A program made the position numbers and the translations under genes. From Candidatus Paracaedibacter acanthamoebae (lineage in GTDB: Bacteria; Pseudomonadota; Alphaproteobacteria; Paracaedibacterales; Paracaedibacteraceae): DNA of 64,000 nucleotides. The DNA lies in NCBI RefSeq assembly GCF_000742835.1, contig NZ_CP008941.1, forward strand, positions 1,631,001-1,695,000. Reading direction: 5' to 3'. Below, in pieces: positions 25,862 to 36,771 of this stretch. Every line of letters starts with the position of its first letter. The first letter of the stretch is position 1. The notes beneath the pieces were generated by a model. That model searched no databases and was not told the DNA's origin. It worked only from the letters and a program-made list of their open reading frames with translations.

Positions 25862-26998
25862 TTAACTCAATACTTTACGGGCAATAATAACCCGCATAAT
25901 CTCATTTGTTCCCTCAAGGATTTGATGGACGCGCAGATCCCGGACTAACCGTTCGATCTGATAGTCCTTAATGTAGCCATAGCCCCCATGGAGTTGCAGC
26001 GCCTCATTAACCACCTTAAATCCAACATCAGTCGCAAATCGTTTTGCCATGGCACAATAAAGCGTAGCCTCTGGATCGCCTTGGCTCAACATAAACCCTG
26101 CCCTATACACCATGAGTCGGGCCGCTGACAATTCTGTTTCCATATCGGCGACCTTAAACTGCAATGCCTGAAAATCCGATAAAAATCGACCAAACTGCTG
26201 ACGTTCCTTAATATATGACTTTGCTAAATCCAAACCATATTGGGCTCCGCCTAAAGAACAGGCTGCAATATTAATACGCCCTCCATCAAGGCCCATCATC
26301 GCGATTTTAAAGCCATCGCCTTCATCACCAAGGCGGTTTGCCACAGGAATTCGGCAATTGTCAAAATTAACCACGCACGTTGGCTGAGAGCGCCAGCCCA
26401 TTTTTTCTTCTAGTTTGCCAAAACTTAACCCTGGCGTTCCTTTTTCAACAATAACGGCCGAAATTCCTTTTGGCCCCTCTTCCCCTGTACGCACCATAAC
26501 AAGATAAAGGTCACTCACTCCCCCGCCTGAAATAAAGGCTTTTGCCCCATTTAAAATGTAATGATCCCCTTGCCTTATGGCTTTTGTCTTTAAAGAGGCC
26601 GCATCGGATCCACTGCTTGGCTCTGTCAAACAATAACTGGACAGCCAATCAAAGGAAGACAGTTTTGGCAGCCAGGCTTGATGTTGGTCGGCTGTACCAA
26701 AGCGCTGAATCATTCCCCCAACCATATTATGGATTGATAAATAAGCAGAGGTGGCAACACATCCCTGAGCCAACGCTTCGAAAATCAAGGCGCCGTGGAA
26801 TCGGTTTAGATTGCATCCGCCAAACGCTTCCCTAATAAAAAGTCCAGCAAATCCAAGAGAAGCAGCTTGACGCATGGTATCCACGGGAAATATTTCTTTA
26901 TGATCCCAGTCTGCCGCATAAGGCTGGAGATGCTCCCGCGCAAAGGATTCTGCCATTGCTTTGATTTGTGCGTGTTCTGAATTGAGATAAAAATCCAT
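25862..26998 (-). CDS. Acyl-CoA dehydrogenase, probably isobutyryl-CoA dehydrogenase
   Basis: FAD enzyme that introduces the alpha,beta double bond into an acyl-CoA. Signature blocks: YCLTEPSSGSDAASLKTKA near 130, YILNGAKAFISGGG near 155, GRINIAACSLGGAQYGLDLA near 240, QFGRFLSDFQALQF, and the C-terminal HGGYGYIKDYQIERLVRD followed by ILEGTNEIMR, where Glu is the catalytic base of the short-branched/short-chain group. First gene of the operon that continues with 3-hydroxyisobutyryl-CoA hydrolase, which is why the branched valine intermediate is the likeliest substrate. Electrons pass to ETF. Confidence 0.92.
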   Translation of the reverse strand: MDFYLNSEHAQIKAMAESFAREHLQPYAADWDHKEIFPVDTMRQAASLGFAGLFIREAFGGCNLNRFHGALIFEALAQGCVATSAYLSIHNMVGGMIQRFGTADQHQAWLPKLSSFDWLSSYCLTEPSSGSDAASLKTKAIRQGDHYILNGAKAFISGGGVSDLYLVMVRTGEEGPKGISAVIVEKGTPGLSFGKLEEKMGWRSQPTCVVNFDNCRIPVANRLGDEGDGFKIAMMGLDGGRINIAACSLGGAQYGLDLAKSYIKERQQFGRFLSDFQALQFKVADMETELSAARLMVYRAGFMLSQGDPEATLYCAMAKRFATDVGFKVVNEALQLHGGYGYIKDYQIERLVRDLRVHQILEGTNEIMRVIIARKVLS

Positions 26999-27068
26999 GG
27001 TGCATGATTATAGAAAAGTCTATAATATTAGCTTAACCAGAGTTAACTAAAAACAAAAGGATGAATTT

Positions 27069-28060
<992 letters not shown>

Positions 28061-28415
28061 GCTTTTTCTGAGCAAAGAGATCGCCATTAGACAGATCTCG
28101 CTGCGACCTGGCCCCTTCAAGTCTATCGCCAAGAATAATGACTGATTCTATAAAGACGATGACCGCCTAATATTAAAATGATACGGCTTTTTAAAATGAA
28201 GTGATCCAAATGAAACAGTCATCCTAACTCTAATGCGAGGCATCAATTTTTACTTCTTGCTGCCCCTGTATTTTACACTTCAATACTATTTTTACTGAAA
28301 ATTAATCACTCCAAATAGACGTTTTATTTTTAAAAATAAGAGCTTCTTTTTTCGACTTTAGATTTTTATGAGAAATCAAATTTTATATATTCTTCGGATC
28401 AAATTAATCCATGTC
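28061..28415. other. AT-rich gap without recognisable gene
   Basis: Between hemB and the autotransporter remnant. No coding signature or clear hairpin terminator; presumably the promoter region of the autotransporter gene when it was intact. Confidence 0.5.
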
Positions 28416-31342
28416 ATGATTTTCCTTTACAGAGTGGCCATCTTAAGAAAAAGAGCACCTATTATTCTTACACCTTAGTAACGACATTATTTCTGCTTTC
28501 TACCTCTATTATCGAAGCCGCCACTATCAATATACCAAGCGGCGATACTCAAAATATTTCAGGAGACTATGATGGAGGAACAATAGAATCTGGAGGCATG
28601 CTAATCAACCCAGGATTGCTCAACAACTTTAGTACCTTGGACAACGATGGTACCATAGTAAGTAACGCTTTCAGTTTTGTAATCAATAAGCCGGGTGCTG
28701 TATTGAATAACAATAATAGCATGAGTAACGATACCAATGCTTTGTATAACAACAGTAGCGCCATAGTGAATAACAATGGCACCCTAAATAACAGCAGCAC
28801 TACTGTTTACAACGAGAATGGCGCAACATGGAACAATAATGGGGCCATGAACAATACGAACAGTACGACCCTATACAATAATAGTGGAGCTACATTCAAT
28901 AACAATGGGACCCTCACCAATACTTTTAGTAGTTTGGAGAATAGTGGTATGTTGGTTATAACAGCGCGGATGCCATCCTGAACCATGACAGTGGCGCGTT
29001 GCAAAACATTGGCTCCCTACAAAACAGCGGGACCCTGACAAATAGCTACACCTTAAATAATAGCGGCTCTCTCGACAACCATGGCACCCTGACGAATAGC
29101 TATACGTTAGAGAACAGTGGTATCTTAGACAACCATGGAACTTTGAACAACAATTACCTAATGACCAATACCACTGGGGCCACCTTAAACAACCATGAAA
29201 CCCTGAATAATTTGATGTCGATAACTAACAGCACTGGAGAGTTACCACAACGAATAAAGGAAAATGGTTTAATGGCGACAGTTCTACACAGGGAAATTTG
29301 AACAATGATGGCATTCTAGAAAATGAAGGCATCCTAGCTAACAATAATGGCTATTTCACCAGCAATGGAGGTGCCGTTATAAATAATAGGAATACAGGAG
29401 CGCTGACTAACAACCACACTTTCCTTAATAGAGGTACATTTAATAATGATGGTATCTTTAACAATAACAGTACTTTAAGTAATACTGGCTCTTTCAACAA
29501 CAGTGGTAATCTTATTAATACAGGAACAACCAGCCTTATTAACATTGGCACAGGTGGTACTACAGGAAATTTAAACGGTAATGTAGTTAATAATTGGAGG
29601 GCGTTTGGTTTTCAATCGCAGCAATTCCGTTACTTACGCAGGTACCATCTCTGGGAATGGCAGTGTTACTAAACAAGGCAGTGGAAAGCTTACTCTCACA
29701 GGCAACAGCAACACCTTCTCAGGTACCACAATAGTTGTTGCCGGCGAACTAGCTGTCACCGGTTCCCTTGGCAACTCTGACGTTACCATCCAGAATGGGG
29801 CCTCCTTAAGTGGAACAGGGTCAATAAACTCAGCAACATTTGAGCCCGGCGCTACTTATGTTGCTAAAATTGCCCTCAATGATTCATCAGAGTACCTTAC
29901 CGTGAATGCGTCAACATCCCTCACCCCGGCAACCCTCCTCATCACCGCAGAAGCAGGGACTTATACGGTGGGAAACACCTATACAGTGCTCCAAGGGTTC
30001 ATTCCGGCGAATACAGCATTCAACTCAGTTTCAGTAACAGGAGCTTCCCTCAGCTATAAAGTGAATTATAGCTATGGGGCGGGTGGTAATGTCCGACTAA
30101 CCATTAAATCGCCCGTCATTCCAGAATCTACCGTTTCTGGTAATGCCAACATAGTTGCCCGATACCTTAACACGCATGCACCAACGTCTCTGAGAGAGAC
30201 CCTTATCAAGTTACCTTCAGATCAACTGACCAAAGCTCTTAATGAGCTTAGTCCAGCTGCTTAAAATCCTAGGGCTACTATATGATTAGCCATAATGAGC
30301 TCGGACACATGACCACAGCCTTTAATTGGGTGGGCATGGATAGATTAATTGAAAACACAGGACAAACACGACTTGGATTGGTAACTAACCTAGCCTCTTT
30401 CAAACAGGATTTTACTCAACTCTTTGCCTCTAAACTGCAGCATAAAACCACTGCCTTTGCTATTGCTCCGGCCACGGATCCCAAGCACCTACCCGTGTCG
30501 GCTCGACTTAATATGGGCAAGGTTACCCTTTGGGTTCAAGGGGTCGCTGGACGCTTTAGCTGATACATCTGGTGGCGCTAAACAAGGCCTAGACGGTAGC
30601 ACCTATCAAACCAATGTCGGTTTAGACTATGCTGTTACCTCAAAGTTTAAAGGAGGAATTACTGTTGGGCATGGGTATAATCAATATAAAACCAAACTTA
30701 ATGGTGAAAAAGGGAGTATTAACTCCTCTCGAAGCGGTTTGTATGGATTATGGAAACCAAGCCCCAATTGGTATATCAATGGCACAGCTTATTATGGCTA
30801 CCACCGCTTAAAGAGTGAAAGAATCATGACCTTTATCCCAGCTGTTGCCGCTCATAAAAACTCTGGCAGCCATGTCAGTGGCATAGTCGAAGTTGGCCGA
30901 GATATTACCTTACCCCAGTCCGTAACATTAACACCTTATATCAGTGGGGGCAGCTTGGTTATGTATGAGAAGGGCTATACAGAAACCGGGGCGGGTATTC
31001 AGAACCTTGCTGTCCAAGGTCATCATAGCAAAACCCTGCAAGGAAAAACTGGTATCCAATTGTCTAAATTTTGGAATTTTGATACAGAGACGCCTATTTA
31101 CAGCTTTGCTCAAGTAGCAGCCACTTATCGTTAAGCTCTCCATAAGAAGCAGAAAATTACAGCAGCATTGGTCGGCCAAGATGGGCAATTTACAGTAAAC
31201 TTCAAAAAAAGACATCGCCTTTTAATCAATCCAAGCGTGGGAACAACCGCATTTTTGCGGAAAGATGTGTCCCTATGAAGGTGAAATAGGCTCAACTCAA
31301 CGCAATCATCAAGCAATGTTCCGACTTAATTGGGATTTTTAA
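28416..31342 (+). pseudogene. Decayed autotransporter adhesin gene
   Basis: Pieces of one autotransporter (type Va secretion) gene can be followed through all three forward frames. ATG 28416 starts a signal region that shifts frame at the A-run near 28448 and continues as TLVTTLFLLSTSIIEAA. A long Asn/Gly/Thr-rich passenger follows (28530-29590, units like NNGTLNNS and LDNHGTLTNSYTLENSG). Then comes an autotransporter-associated beta-strand repeat (SGNGSVTKQGSGKLTLTGNS), a linker, and the C-terminal barrel (30282-31342) ending FRLNWDF with the terminal Phe expected for BAM. Frame changes occur near 28448, 28958, 29240, 29596, 30270, 30535 and 31280, and stop codons lie at 30262 and 31132. No functional product is possible. 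Confidence 0.85.
28990..29200 (+). repeat. Asn-rich tandem coding repeats in the passenger region
   Basis: Degenerate units of roughly 48-54 bp, the best pair sharing the exact word gacaaccatgg twice and gaatagcta or aatagctac twice. They encode alternating NSGxLDNHGTLTNS-type units. Slippage among such units may explain some of the frameshifts. Confidence 0.6.
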
Positions 31343-31525
31343 GAGTAACGTGATAAAGACCACAACTCTTCTTTCTCATCACCCCAGGAAGACGGTGATC
31401 CATTATGGTCTCGGAAAATCCGTTTTCTCTTCCACTTTAACTTATTTAAATTTTTCACTAAATTAACACTCCTTTAAGAAGACTCCCGCTAAGCTTAAGG
31501 TAGAGACTGGAAAAGGATTACGCCT

Positions 31526-33271
31526 ATGACAAAGGTATTTGCACTCATCATACTATCATTATTGAGCACATCTCAGCTGCAAGCTGCTCAATTTGGGGCG
31601 CCCCCCAATCAGGATCAAGCCATGGCAGGTAATGATAACGGTGCAAATCCTAATGACAGTAATGATGATGGTTCTGCCGGCGACGCCAATGGACCAAACC
31701 CCGGCGGCGCAGATAGTGGTGGAGATAATGGAGCCGATGAAATGGACAATCTCCAACCGCCAGCGGGGCCCCAAGCCATGGATCAACTATCTCAAGATTC
31801 CCAACCCGATCCCAACGCAGATATGCAAAATAGTCCAGGAGCCCCTGACTCTCCGCAAATGCAAGCATCCCAAGACACCGATGATCAATCCATGGATGCT
31901 AATCCAAATGGGACAACTGAGATATCAACTGAGTCCCAACCCACCCAGCCCGGCGAGGCTCCCCAAAATGATGCTAGCGTTCCCTCGGATGATCCTAATC
32001 ATCCAGAAGTAAAACACCAACAAAAGCTGAAAGGTATAGATTATATACATCAATTACAAAACACCTTATTAGAAGGTAATAAACAGGCTATGTGTGGCGA
32101 AGGGGGTATATGCCGTAAAAATTTCGGTGAAGGCTGCAAAAGCTCTAAGAACTTTTTGTCCGTCTGCGCCACAATTTGTGGTGATATGGGGGAGTTTCGA
32201 GGATCTCATTGTATCAATAACGGCGCTAAAAGATATCAAATGAATCCTCAAACTTTTGTGTATAATGCTCGGCCCGACAAACAAAAAAGCGCAGAAAGTG
32301 TTGTTCAACATATTGCGGTTCAGTTACGCGAAGGTCGCAACGCTCTCCGAGATGACAAGCGTTTGTTTTTTAATACATTTTGCACACCTCCTTCCATACA
32401 AATGATCCCAGAAATTGATCGCCAGGTTCTAGCGCGGGCCTGTTTAGATTTTCTATATAACGGATATCCACCAGCAGCTGCCTTACGTCAACTTGCGGCT
32501 GACGAGAACAATCAACCCCCCCCAATTATCCCCCCTTCACCAACCTTTCAGCTTGGAGGTGACGATGTACGAGGCAGTGCCCCTCTCGGAGGATTGATTT
32601 GCAATAAAGCTCTGGGACGCGATAAAGGAGCTGAATATAAAGGAAAATATCCTCCTATTGTTGAAGATAAAGAAAGTGCATCGGATGAAGATTGCGAAGA
32701 ACCCGTTAAAAAAACAAAAATAAAGAAAAAGGTTCACAAGAAGAAAGTTAAAGCTAAGAAAAAATCTCGTCTCACAAAAAGCCATAAAGCGACAACGGCC
32801 CATCCTGCCAAAAAAAATTCTAAAAAAGCTGCCCCAATAACGCCATCAACTCAACCCAGTAAAAATGCACCAACTGCTGCCGCAGCCAATGATGATAATT
32901 CAGACGACCAAGATGATCAAGAGGCACAACCAGGGCAGGATGATCAAAACAACCAATCTGCCCCTGTCACTAATACACCACAGCAAGCTCAGCAAAATCA
33001 GGCTCCCCCACCCCAACAACAAGCCCAGCCCCAGCAAAAAAAGGATAATTTATTAGCAGGCTTAGGGGGCGCAGACGGACTGAAAGGCCTTATCAATAAG
33101 TTTACCCATAAAAAGGGTGGTGGAGCTCAAGGTGGTAATGCGGCAAACGAAGACCAAAACGGCGACGATCAAAGCAGCAATGATGGGAACGGAAATGCTA
33201 ACGCTGGCAATAATGCGGGGGATAAAAAGAATAAACTAACGGGTGCCTTAGGGAAATTCTTAAAGTTTTAA
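31526..33271 (+). CDS. Large exported low-complexity protein with Cys-rich core
   Basis: 581 aa, no family recognised. Signal peptide 1-20 (FALIILSLLSTSQLQAA). Residues 25-165 are Asp/Asn/Gly/Pro/Gln-rich and very acidic. Residues 168-340 form the only ordered-looking part, with eight or more cysteines clustered in CGEGGICRKNFGEGCKSS, VCATICGDMGEFRGSHC and TFCTPPS. Residues 385-430 are very basic (KKTKIKKKVHKKKVKAKKKS, then SHKATTAHPAKKNSKK), and the end is Gln/Asp/Asn-rich. This charge-block layout, disulfide-type core and signal suggest an extracellular or surface protein; the Lys block could bind nucleic acid, polyanions or a nuclear importer. AAAGGAT ribosome site. Confidence 0.75.
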   Translation: MTKVFALIILSLLSTSQLQAAQFGAPPNQDQAMAGNDNGANPNDSNDDGSAGDANGPNPGGADSGGDNGADEMDNLQPPAGPQAMDQLSQDSQPDPNADMQNSPGAPDSPQMQASQDTDDQSMDANPNGTTEISTESQPTQPGEAPQNDASVPSDDPNHPEVKHQQKLKGIDYIHQLQNTLLEGNKQAMCGEGGICRKNFGEGCKSSKNFLSVCATICGDMGEFRGSHCINNGAKRYQMNPQTFVYNARPDKQKSAESVVQHIAVQLREGRNALRDDKRLFFNTFCTPPSIQMIPEIDRQVLARACLDFLYNGYPPAAALRQLAADENNQPPPIIPPSPTFQLGGDDVRGSAPLGGLICNKALGRDKGAEYKGKYPPIVEDKESASDEDCEEPVKKTKIKKKVHKKKVKAKKKSRLTKSHKATTAHPAKKNSKKAAPITPSTQPSKNAPTAAAANDDNSDDQDDQEAQPGQDDQNNQSAPVTNTPQQAQQNQAPPPQQQAQPQQKKDNLLAGLGGADGLKGLINKFTHKKGGGAQGGNAANEDQNGDDQSSNDGNGNANAGNNAGDKKNKLTGALGKFLKF

Positions 33272-33467
33272 TAAGCTCATCCCCTACTATATGATAGACG
33301 CTCCCGTCTTATGAACAATATATCGTCAATCCTCAATAAAATTGATCATTTTATAAGAGATTGGCTATATAAAACATCTAATATCATAGTCCACATGGTG
33401 TCATTAACCAGATGAAAAGTTGCTGGTATTTAGGATTTTATTGAAAATAAAAGCTGATGAAATGAAA

Positions 33468-33542
33468 TGGCTGGGGTGCTAGGATTCGAACCCAGGAATG
33501 ACGGGACCAAAACCCGCTGCCTTACCACTTGGCTACACCCCA
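33468..33542 (-). tRNA. tRNA-Gln, anticodon TTG
   Basis: 75-nt cloverleaf on the minus strand. Acceptor TGGGGTG pairs with CACCCCA, anticodon stem CGGG/CCCG around the loop TTTTGGT (anticodon at 33508-33510), T-arm GGGTTCGAATCC, encoded 3' CCA. Confidence 0.97.
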
Positions 33543-33815
33543 AAAGATAAGTTTATTTATACCATAATCTGTGAAGAAAAGGAAGATATTTTTCACAAAA
33601 AACTTTATTCTGCGTGAAATTTAGCCTTTAAATCACGGTCATAGGACAAAAAACAATTTATAATCAATAAGTTACCCCCAATCTATAGCTACTTCCACCT
33701 TATAACCTCCTCTAAAAAGCGAGCATCATAATTTTTTTGCTTGAAAATATTATCTATGATGTTTTATAACAAACCTGACACTTAGGTAAAAATTGAAATA
33801 AATTTGGTTAGTAAA

Positions 33816-34577
33816 ATGATGACACATTTCACATCGCAAGATCTCCGTATTGCCATTCTAACAAACCAGCTTGCAATTACGTTGCAACCAAAAGTGTGTC
33901 TAAAAAAATTCGAAATTATAGGTCATGAAGTTTTATTAAGGTGGAATCACCCCACATGTGGCTTAATCCCTGCTAATCAATGGATTGAGATTGCGGAAGA
34001 AAGAAACTTAATTACCCCTCTTACATTTTGGCTAACCGACCAAGTTGCACGTATCTTATCGCAGCGTCAATCAAGCTTGCCGGTCGCCATCAATGTTTCT
34101 CCTATCAGCATGACACCAGCTTTTGCGAATCAGATTATTGCCACCTTTCGTCGCTATAATGTAGCGACAAATTTAATTACTTTAGAACTGACAGAATCAA
34201 AAAAAATAGATAACTATAATGCGATTGCGGGCAGCCTTAGTATTTTACGACGGGAAGGGATTCGCATTTCGTTGGATGATTTTGGGACCGGTTATAATTC
34301 CATGCGTACGTTAGTTGAATTAGAAGTTGATGAAATCAAAATTGACAAAACAATGATGCAATCAGATCATCCTAATACAAACTTAATTCTTAATGCCATC
34401 GCTGGTCTTGCCAAAGAAATTAACCTGACCATTGTTTGTGAAGGGATTGAAAATAACACTCACTTTAATAGAGCATTAAAAATTAATGCAGAAATAGGAC
34501 AAGGCTTTTTATTTGGCAAACCCGAACCAATCAACCAAATAATTCACCATGCAAACACCAGCCGAGAATCGGCTTAA
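33816..34577 (+). CDS. EAL-domain protein, probable cyclic-di-GMP phosphodiesterase
   Basis: Single EAL domain of about 253 aa without sensory part or membrane segment. The signature reads GHEVLLRWNHP (EVL for the usual EAL), and the other catalytic or metal-binding blocks are intact: INVSPISM, LELTESKKID, ISLDDFGTGYNSM, VDEIKIDKTMM, VCEGIE and GQGFLFGKPEP. It may therefore cleave c-di-GMP to pGpG. ATG 33816 is used; a TTG four codons earlier is also open. Single gene; no GGDEF synthase in the window. Confidence 0.9.
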   Translation: MMTHFTSQDLRIAILTNQLAITLQPKVCLKKFEIIGHEVLLRWNHPTCGLIPANQWIEIAEERNLITPLTFWLTDQVARILSQRQSSLPVAINVSPISMTPAFANQIIATFRRYNVATNLITLELTESKKIDNYNAIAGSLSILRREGIRISLDDFGTGYNSMRTLVELEVDEIKIDKTMMQSDHPNTNLILNAIAGLAKEINLTIVCEGIENNTHFNRALKINAEIGQGFLFGKPEPINQIIHHANTSRESA

Positions 34578-34750
34578 CTTTGCCTGTTTCCACTTATTAA
34601 CAGTGGTTAATTGGCTTTAACCTTGGAACTTTGAGCTTTTTTACTACATAGATTGACAATTTTTTTGTACTCTGGCAGTATTTAAACTGTTAATCCTTTG
34701 TTAATTTTTATTTTACTTATATTAGACATGGTTTTTACGGGAGAAACGAT

Positions 34751-36106
34751 TTGCCAAGGTTATCTAAATCAAATATAGTTGGTATATTTACAGTTGTTCT
34801 TGCGTCTTCCATTGCTCTTCACAGTTATCTCACCGAATCACCTTCCTCATTAATCCTAGAAAAAGATGGTACTCTATTAAGAGTTTCAGAAAAAAAAGCT
34901 GATTCCACCACAGGCAGCCTGTCGTTTCTTCAAGCAACGCCAATTGGGGCAACAGGAGTCGAGCAACAAAAAGATAAAAAGGCAACTATTTTAATCAACA
35001 AAAACGAAACCTTGATGACAATTTTTACGAATCTTGGTTTTGACAGAAAGCATGCAACACATGCTATTTCTGAACTAAAAAAAGTTTATAATCCGCGCGC
35101 TTTAAAGGAAAGGCAAGAACTTTCAATTGAATATACGATGGGGAATGGAGAAAAGTCAGCCCAACTCAAGTCTTTAAATTTCAAGACGACAGCCGGTAAC
35201 TCAATTGAGCTAAAATACGAAAAAGACCAATTTATAGCTCAAAAATTTGAATTAAAACTTATTAAGGCACTCAGAAAAGTGGAAGGCAATATAAACTCTA
35301 GTTTCTATTCCGCTGCCTTAAAGCAGGGTGTACCGGCCAGCATCGTTAAAGAAGCCATCTCAGCCCTTAGTTACGATATTAACTGGCAACATGACCCCAA
35401 ATCAGGTGATGAATTCAAGATTTTATTCGAAGTCTTTGAAGATGAAGATGGAAATGTCATTAAAACAGGCGATTTAAAATTTGCCGGCTTCGCGCCCCAA
35501 GGCAATTGGAAGAGAATTTACGCCTTCAAAACCAGCAGCGGATCTGGTTTTTATAATGATAAAGGCGAAAGTGTCATTAAAAGCCTGTTGGCAACTCCTC
35601 TTGACCCAACAAAAATGCGGATTACATCGCGTTTTGGCCGACGCACGCACCCTATATTGGGCTACTCAAAGCTCCATAAAGGCATTGACTTTGGCGCTCC
35701 GACCGGCACCCCAGTTTCCTCTGCCGGTGATGGCGTTGTTTTAAAAGCAGGTTGGAATGGTGCCTATGGTAATTATGTGCTCGTCAAACACAACAACCAA
35801 TACTCGACAGCTTATGCTCATCTTAGTAAAATTAATGTTAAGGTTGGCCAAAAGGTACGTCAACGTCAAAATATTGGCGCAGTTGGAGCCACCGGACGCT
35901 CAACCGGACCCCACTTACATTATGAAGTCATCTCTAATGGTCAACAGGTGAACCCCTTATCCATTAAACAATTACCGGCTGTGCGCCTTAATAAAAAGGA
36001 AATGGCTCAGTTTCAAGATATTAAAACAATGTGTGACAAGGATCTCTGTGAAGCTGTTCCCATGCTTCAGCTAGTCTCAGCGCCCACCCAAGTAGCCGTT
36101 GGTTAA
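34751..36106 (+). CDS. M23 (LytM-type) peptidoglycan DD-endopeptidase
   Basis: Exported zinc endopeptidase that opens peptidoglycan cross-links, as MepM/ShyA do. N-terminal signal anchor in residues 7-26. Middle part (75-170) has the LysM/OapA-like layout with ILINKNETLMTIFTNLGF. The LytM domain (about 285-400) keeps all zinc ligands and active-site His: HKGIDFGAPTGTPV (His309, Asp313), YAHLSK (His357) and GPHLHYEV (His388, His390). TTG start with GGGAG nearby. 451 aa, typical of MepM. A terminator follows. Confidence 0.92.
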   Translation: MPRLSKSNIVGIFTVVLASSIALHSYLTESPSSLILEKDGTLLRVSEKKADSTTGSLSFLQATPIGATGVEQQKDKKATILINKNETLMTIFTNLGFDRKHATHAISELKKVYNPRALKERQELSIEYTMGNGEKSAQLKSLNFKTTAGNSIELKYEKDQFIAQKFELKLIKALRKVEGNINSSFYSAALKQGVPASIVKEAISALSYDINWQHDPKSGDEFKILFEVFEDEDGNVIKTGDLKFAGFAPQGNWKRIYAFKTSSGSGFYNDKGESVIKSLLATPLDPTKMRITSRFGRRTHPILGYSKLHKGIDFGAPTGTPVSSAGDGVVLKAGWNGAYGNYVLVKHNNQYSTAYAHLSKINVKVGQKVRQRQNIGAVGATGRSTGPHLHYEVISNGQQVNPLSIKQLPAVRLNKKEMAQFQDIKTMCDKDLCEAVPMLQLVSAPTQVAVG

Positions 36107-36414
36107 GCTTTGCCGATTTTGATTTGATAGTAATAAACTAAAGGGCTAGACATAATTTTTATGGCCAGCCTTTTTTAATAAAGAAAAAAATAAGCAAGAC
36201 AACTTGACGTAGATTCCTCTTTTTACCTGCTATCATTTTACGTCAATACTTTCTCTGCAGGATCTCATTTAATTATTTGCTGATTAAAAATAAATTTGCG
36301 AGACAATTTACATTTTATTTACAAAACCTTAGCTACCATAATTAGGTTATATATCCATTCTCAATGATGATGGATAAACGTACATAAAGTACTATTTTTT
36401 GTGGAGAGTTCAGG
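36107..36414. other. Gap holding a terminator and AT-rich leader
   Basis: Contains the terminator at 36141-36176. The remaining bases up to the next ATG are AT-rich promoter-like sequence with a GGAGAG ribosome site at the end; no other gene seen. Confidence 0.5.
36141..36176 (+). terminator. Intrinsic terminator after the M23 peptidase gene
   Basis: Imperfect hairpin aagggctagacat/atggccagcctt with a bulge and two mismatches, followed by six T. Confidence 0.6.
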
Positions 36415-36771
36415 ATGAAAAAGTTCACACTACTTGCTGTCGCGTTGTTTTCCAGCGTAGGTATAGCCCAAGCACAAGCGGAAAAATCTGACATGGTTAC
36501 AACATTAAAAATACAAGCTTGGGGCGGCAATCAACCGGCGTGGGATATTACAGGTAATCGCCGTTGCATTAAAAACATCAACTATACTTCCTCTGCAGAA
36601 GCGAAATGGCAAAATATTGGCACCCCCAGTGAAGCCCCTCGTTATAATTTTGAGGTTACGCACACCCCGGCTTGCAATGCCACCATTACTTTCCATTGGG
36701 ATGGATCACCAAACGACAATGACCACCGTTCAGACTCTTTTGCGCGTGTCGAAATGGGACAATATCGCTAA
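36415..36771 (+). CDS. Unknown small periplasmic protein, 118 aa
   Basis: Signal peptide 1-20 (MKKFTLLAVALFSSVGIAQA, cut before QAE). The mature part is about 98 aa with two cysteines (RRCIKN and TPACNAT) likely to pair, and repeated Trp/aromatic positions; it looks like a small beta-sandwich domain. No family recognised. Good GGAGAG ribosome site. Its stop overlaps the convergent threonine aldolase stop by 4 nt. Confidence 0.7.
   Translation: MKKFTLLAVALFSSVGIAQAQAEKSDMVTTLKIQAWGGNQPAWDITGNRRCIKNINYTSSAEAKWQNIGTPSEAPRYNFEVTHTPACNATITFHWDGSPNDNDHRSDSFARVEMGQYR

Noticed and set aside
28990-29200. Regularly spaced repeats that could suggest a CRISPR array
   Set aside because: The units are degenerate, have no constant spacer length, and translate as Asn/Gly-rich passenger repeats of an autotransporter.
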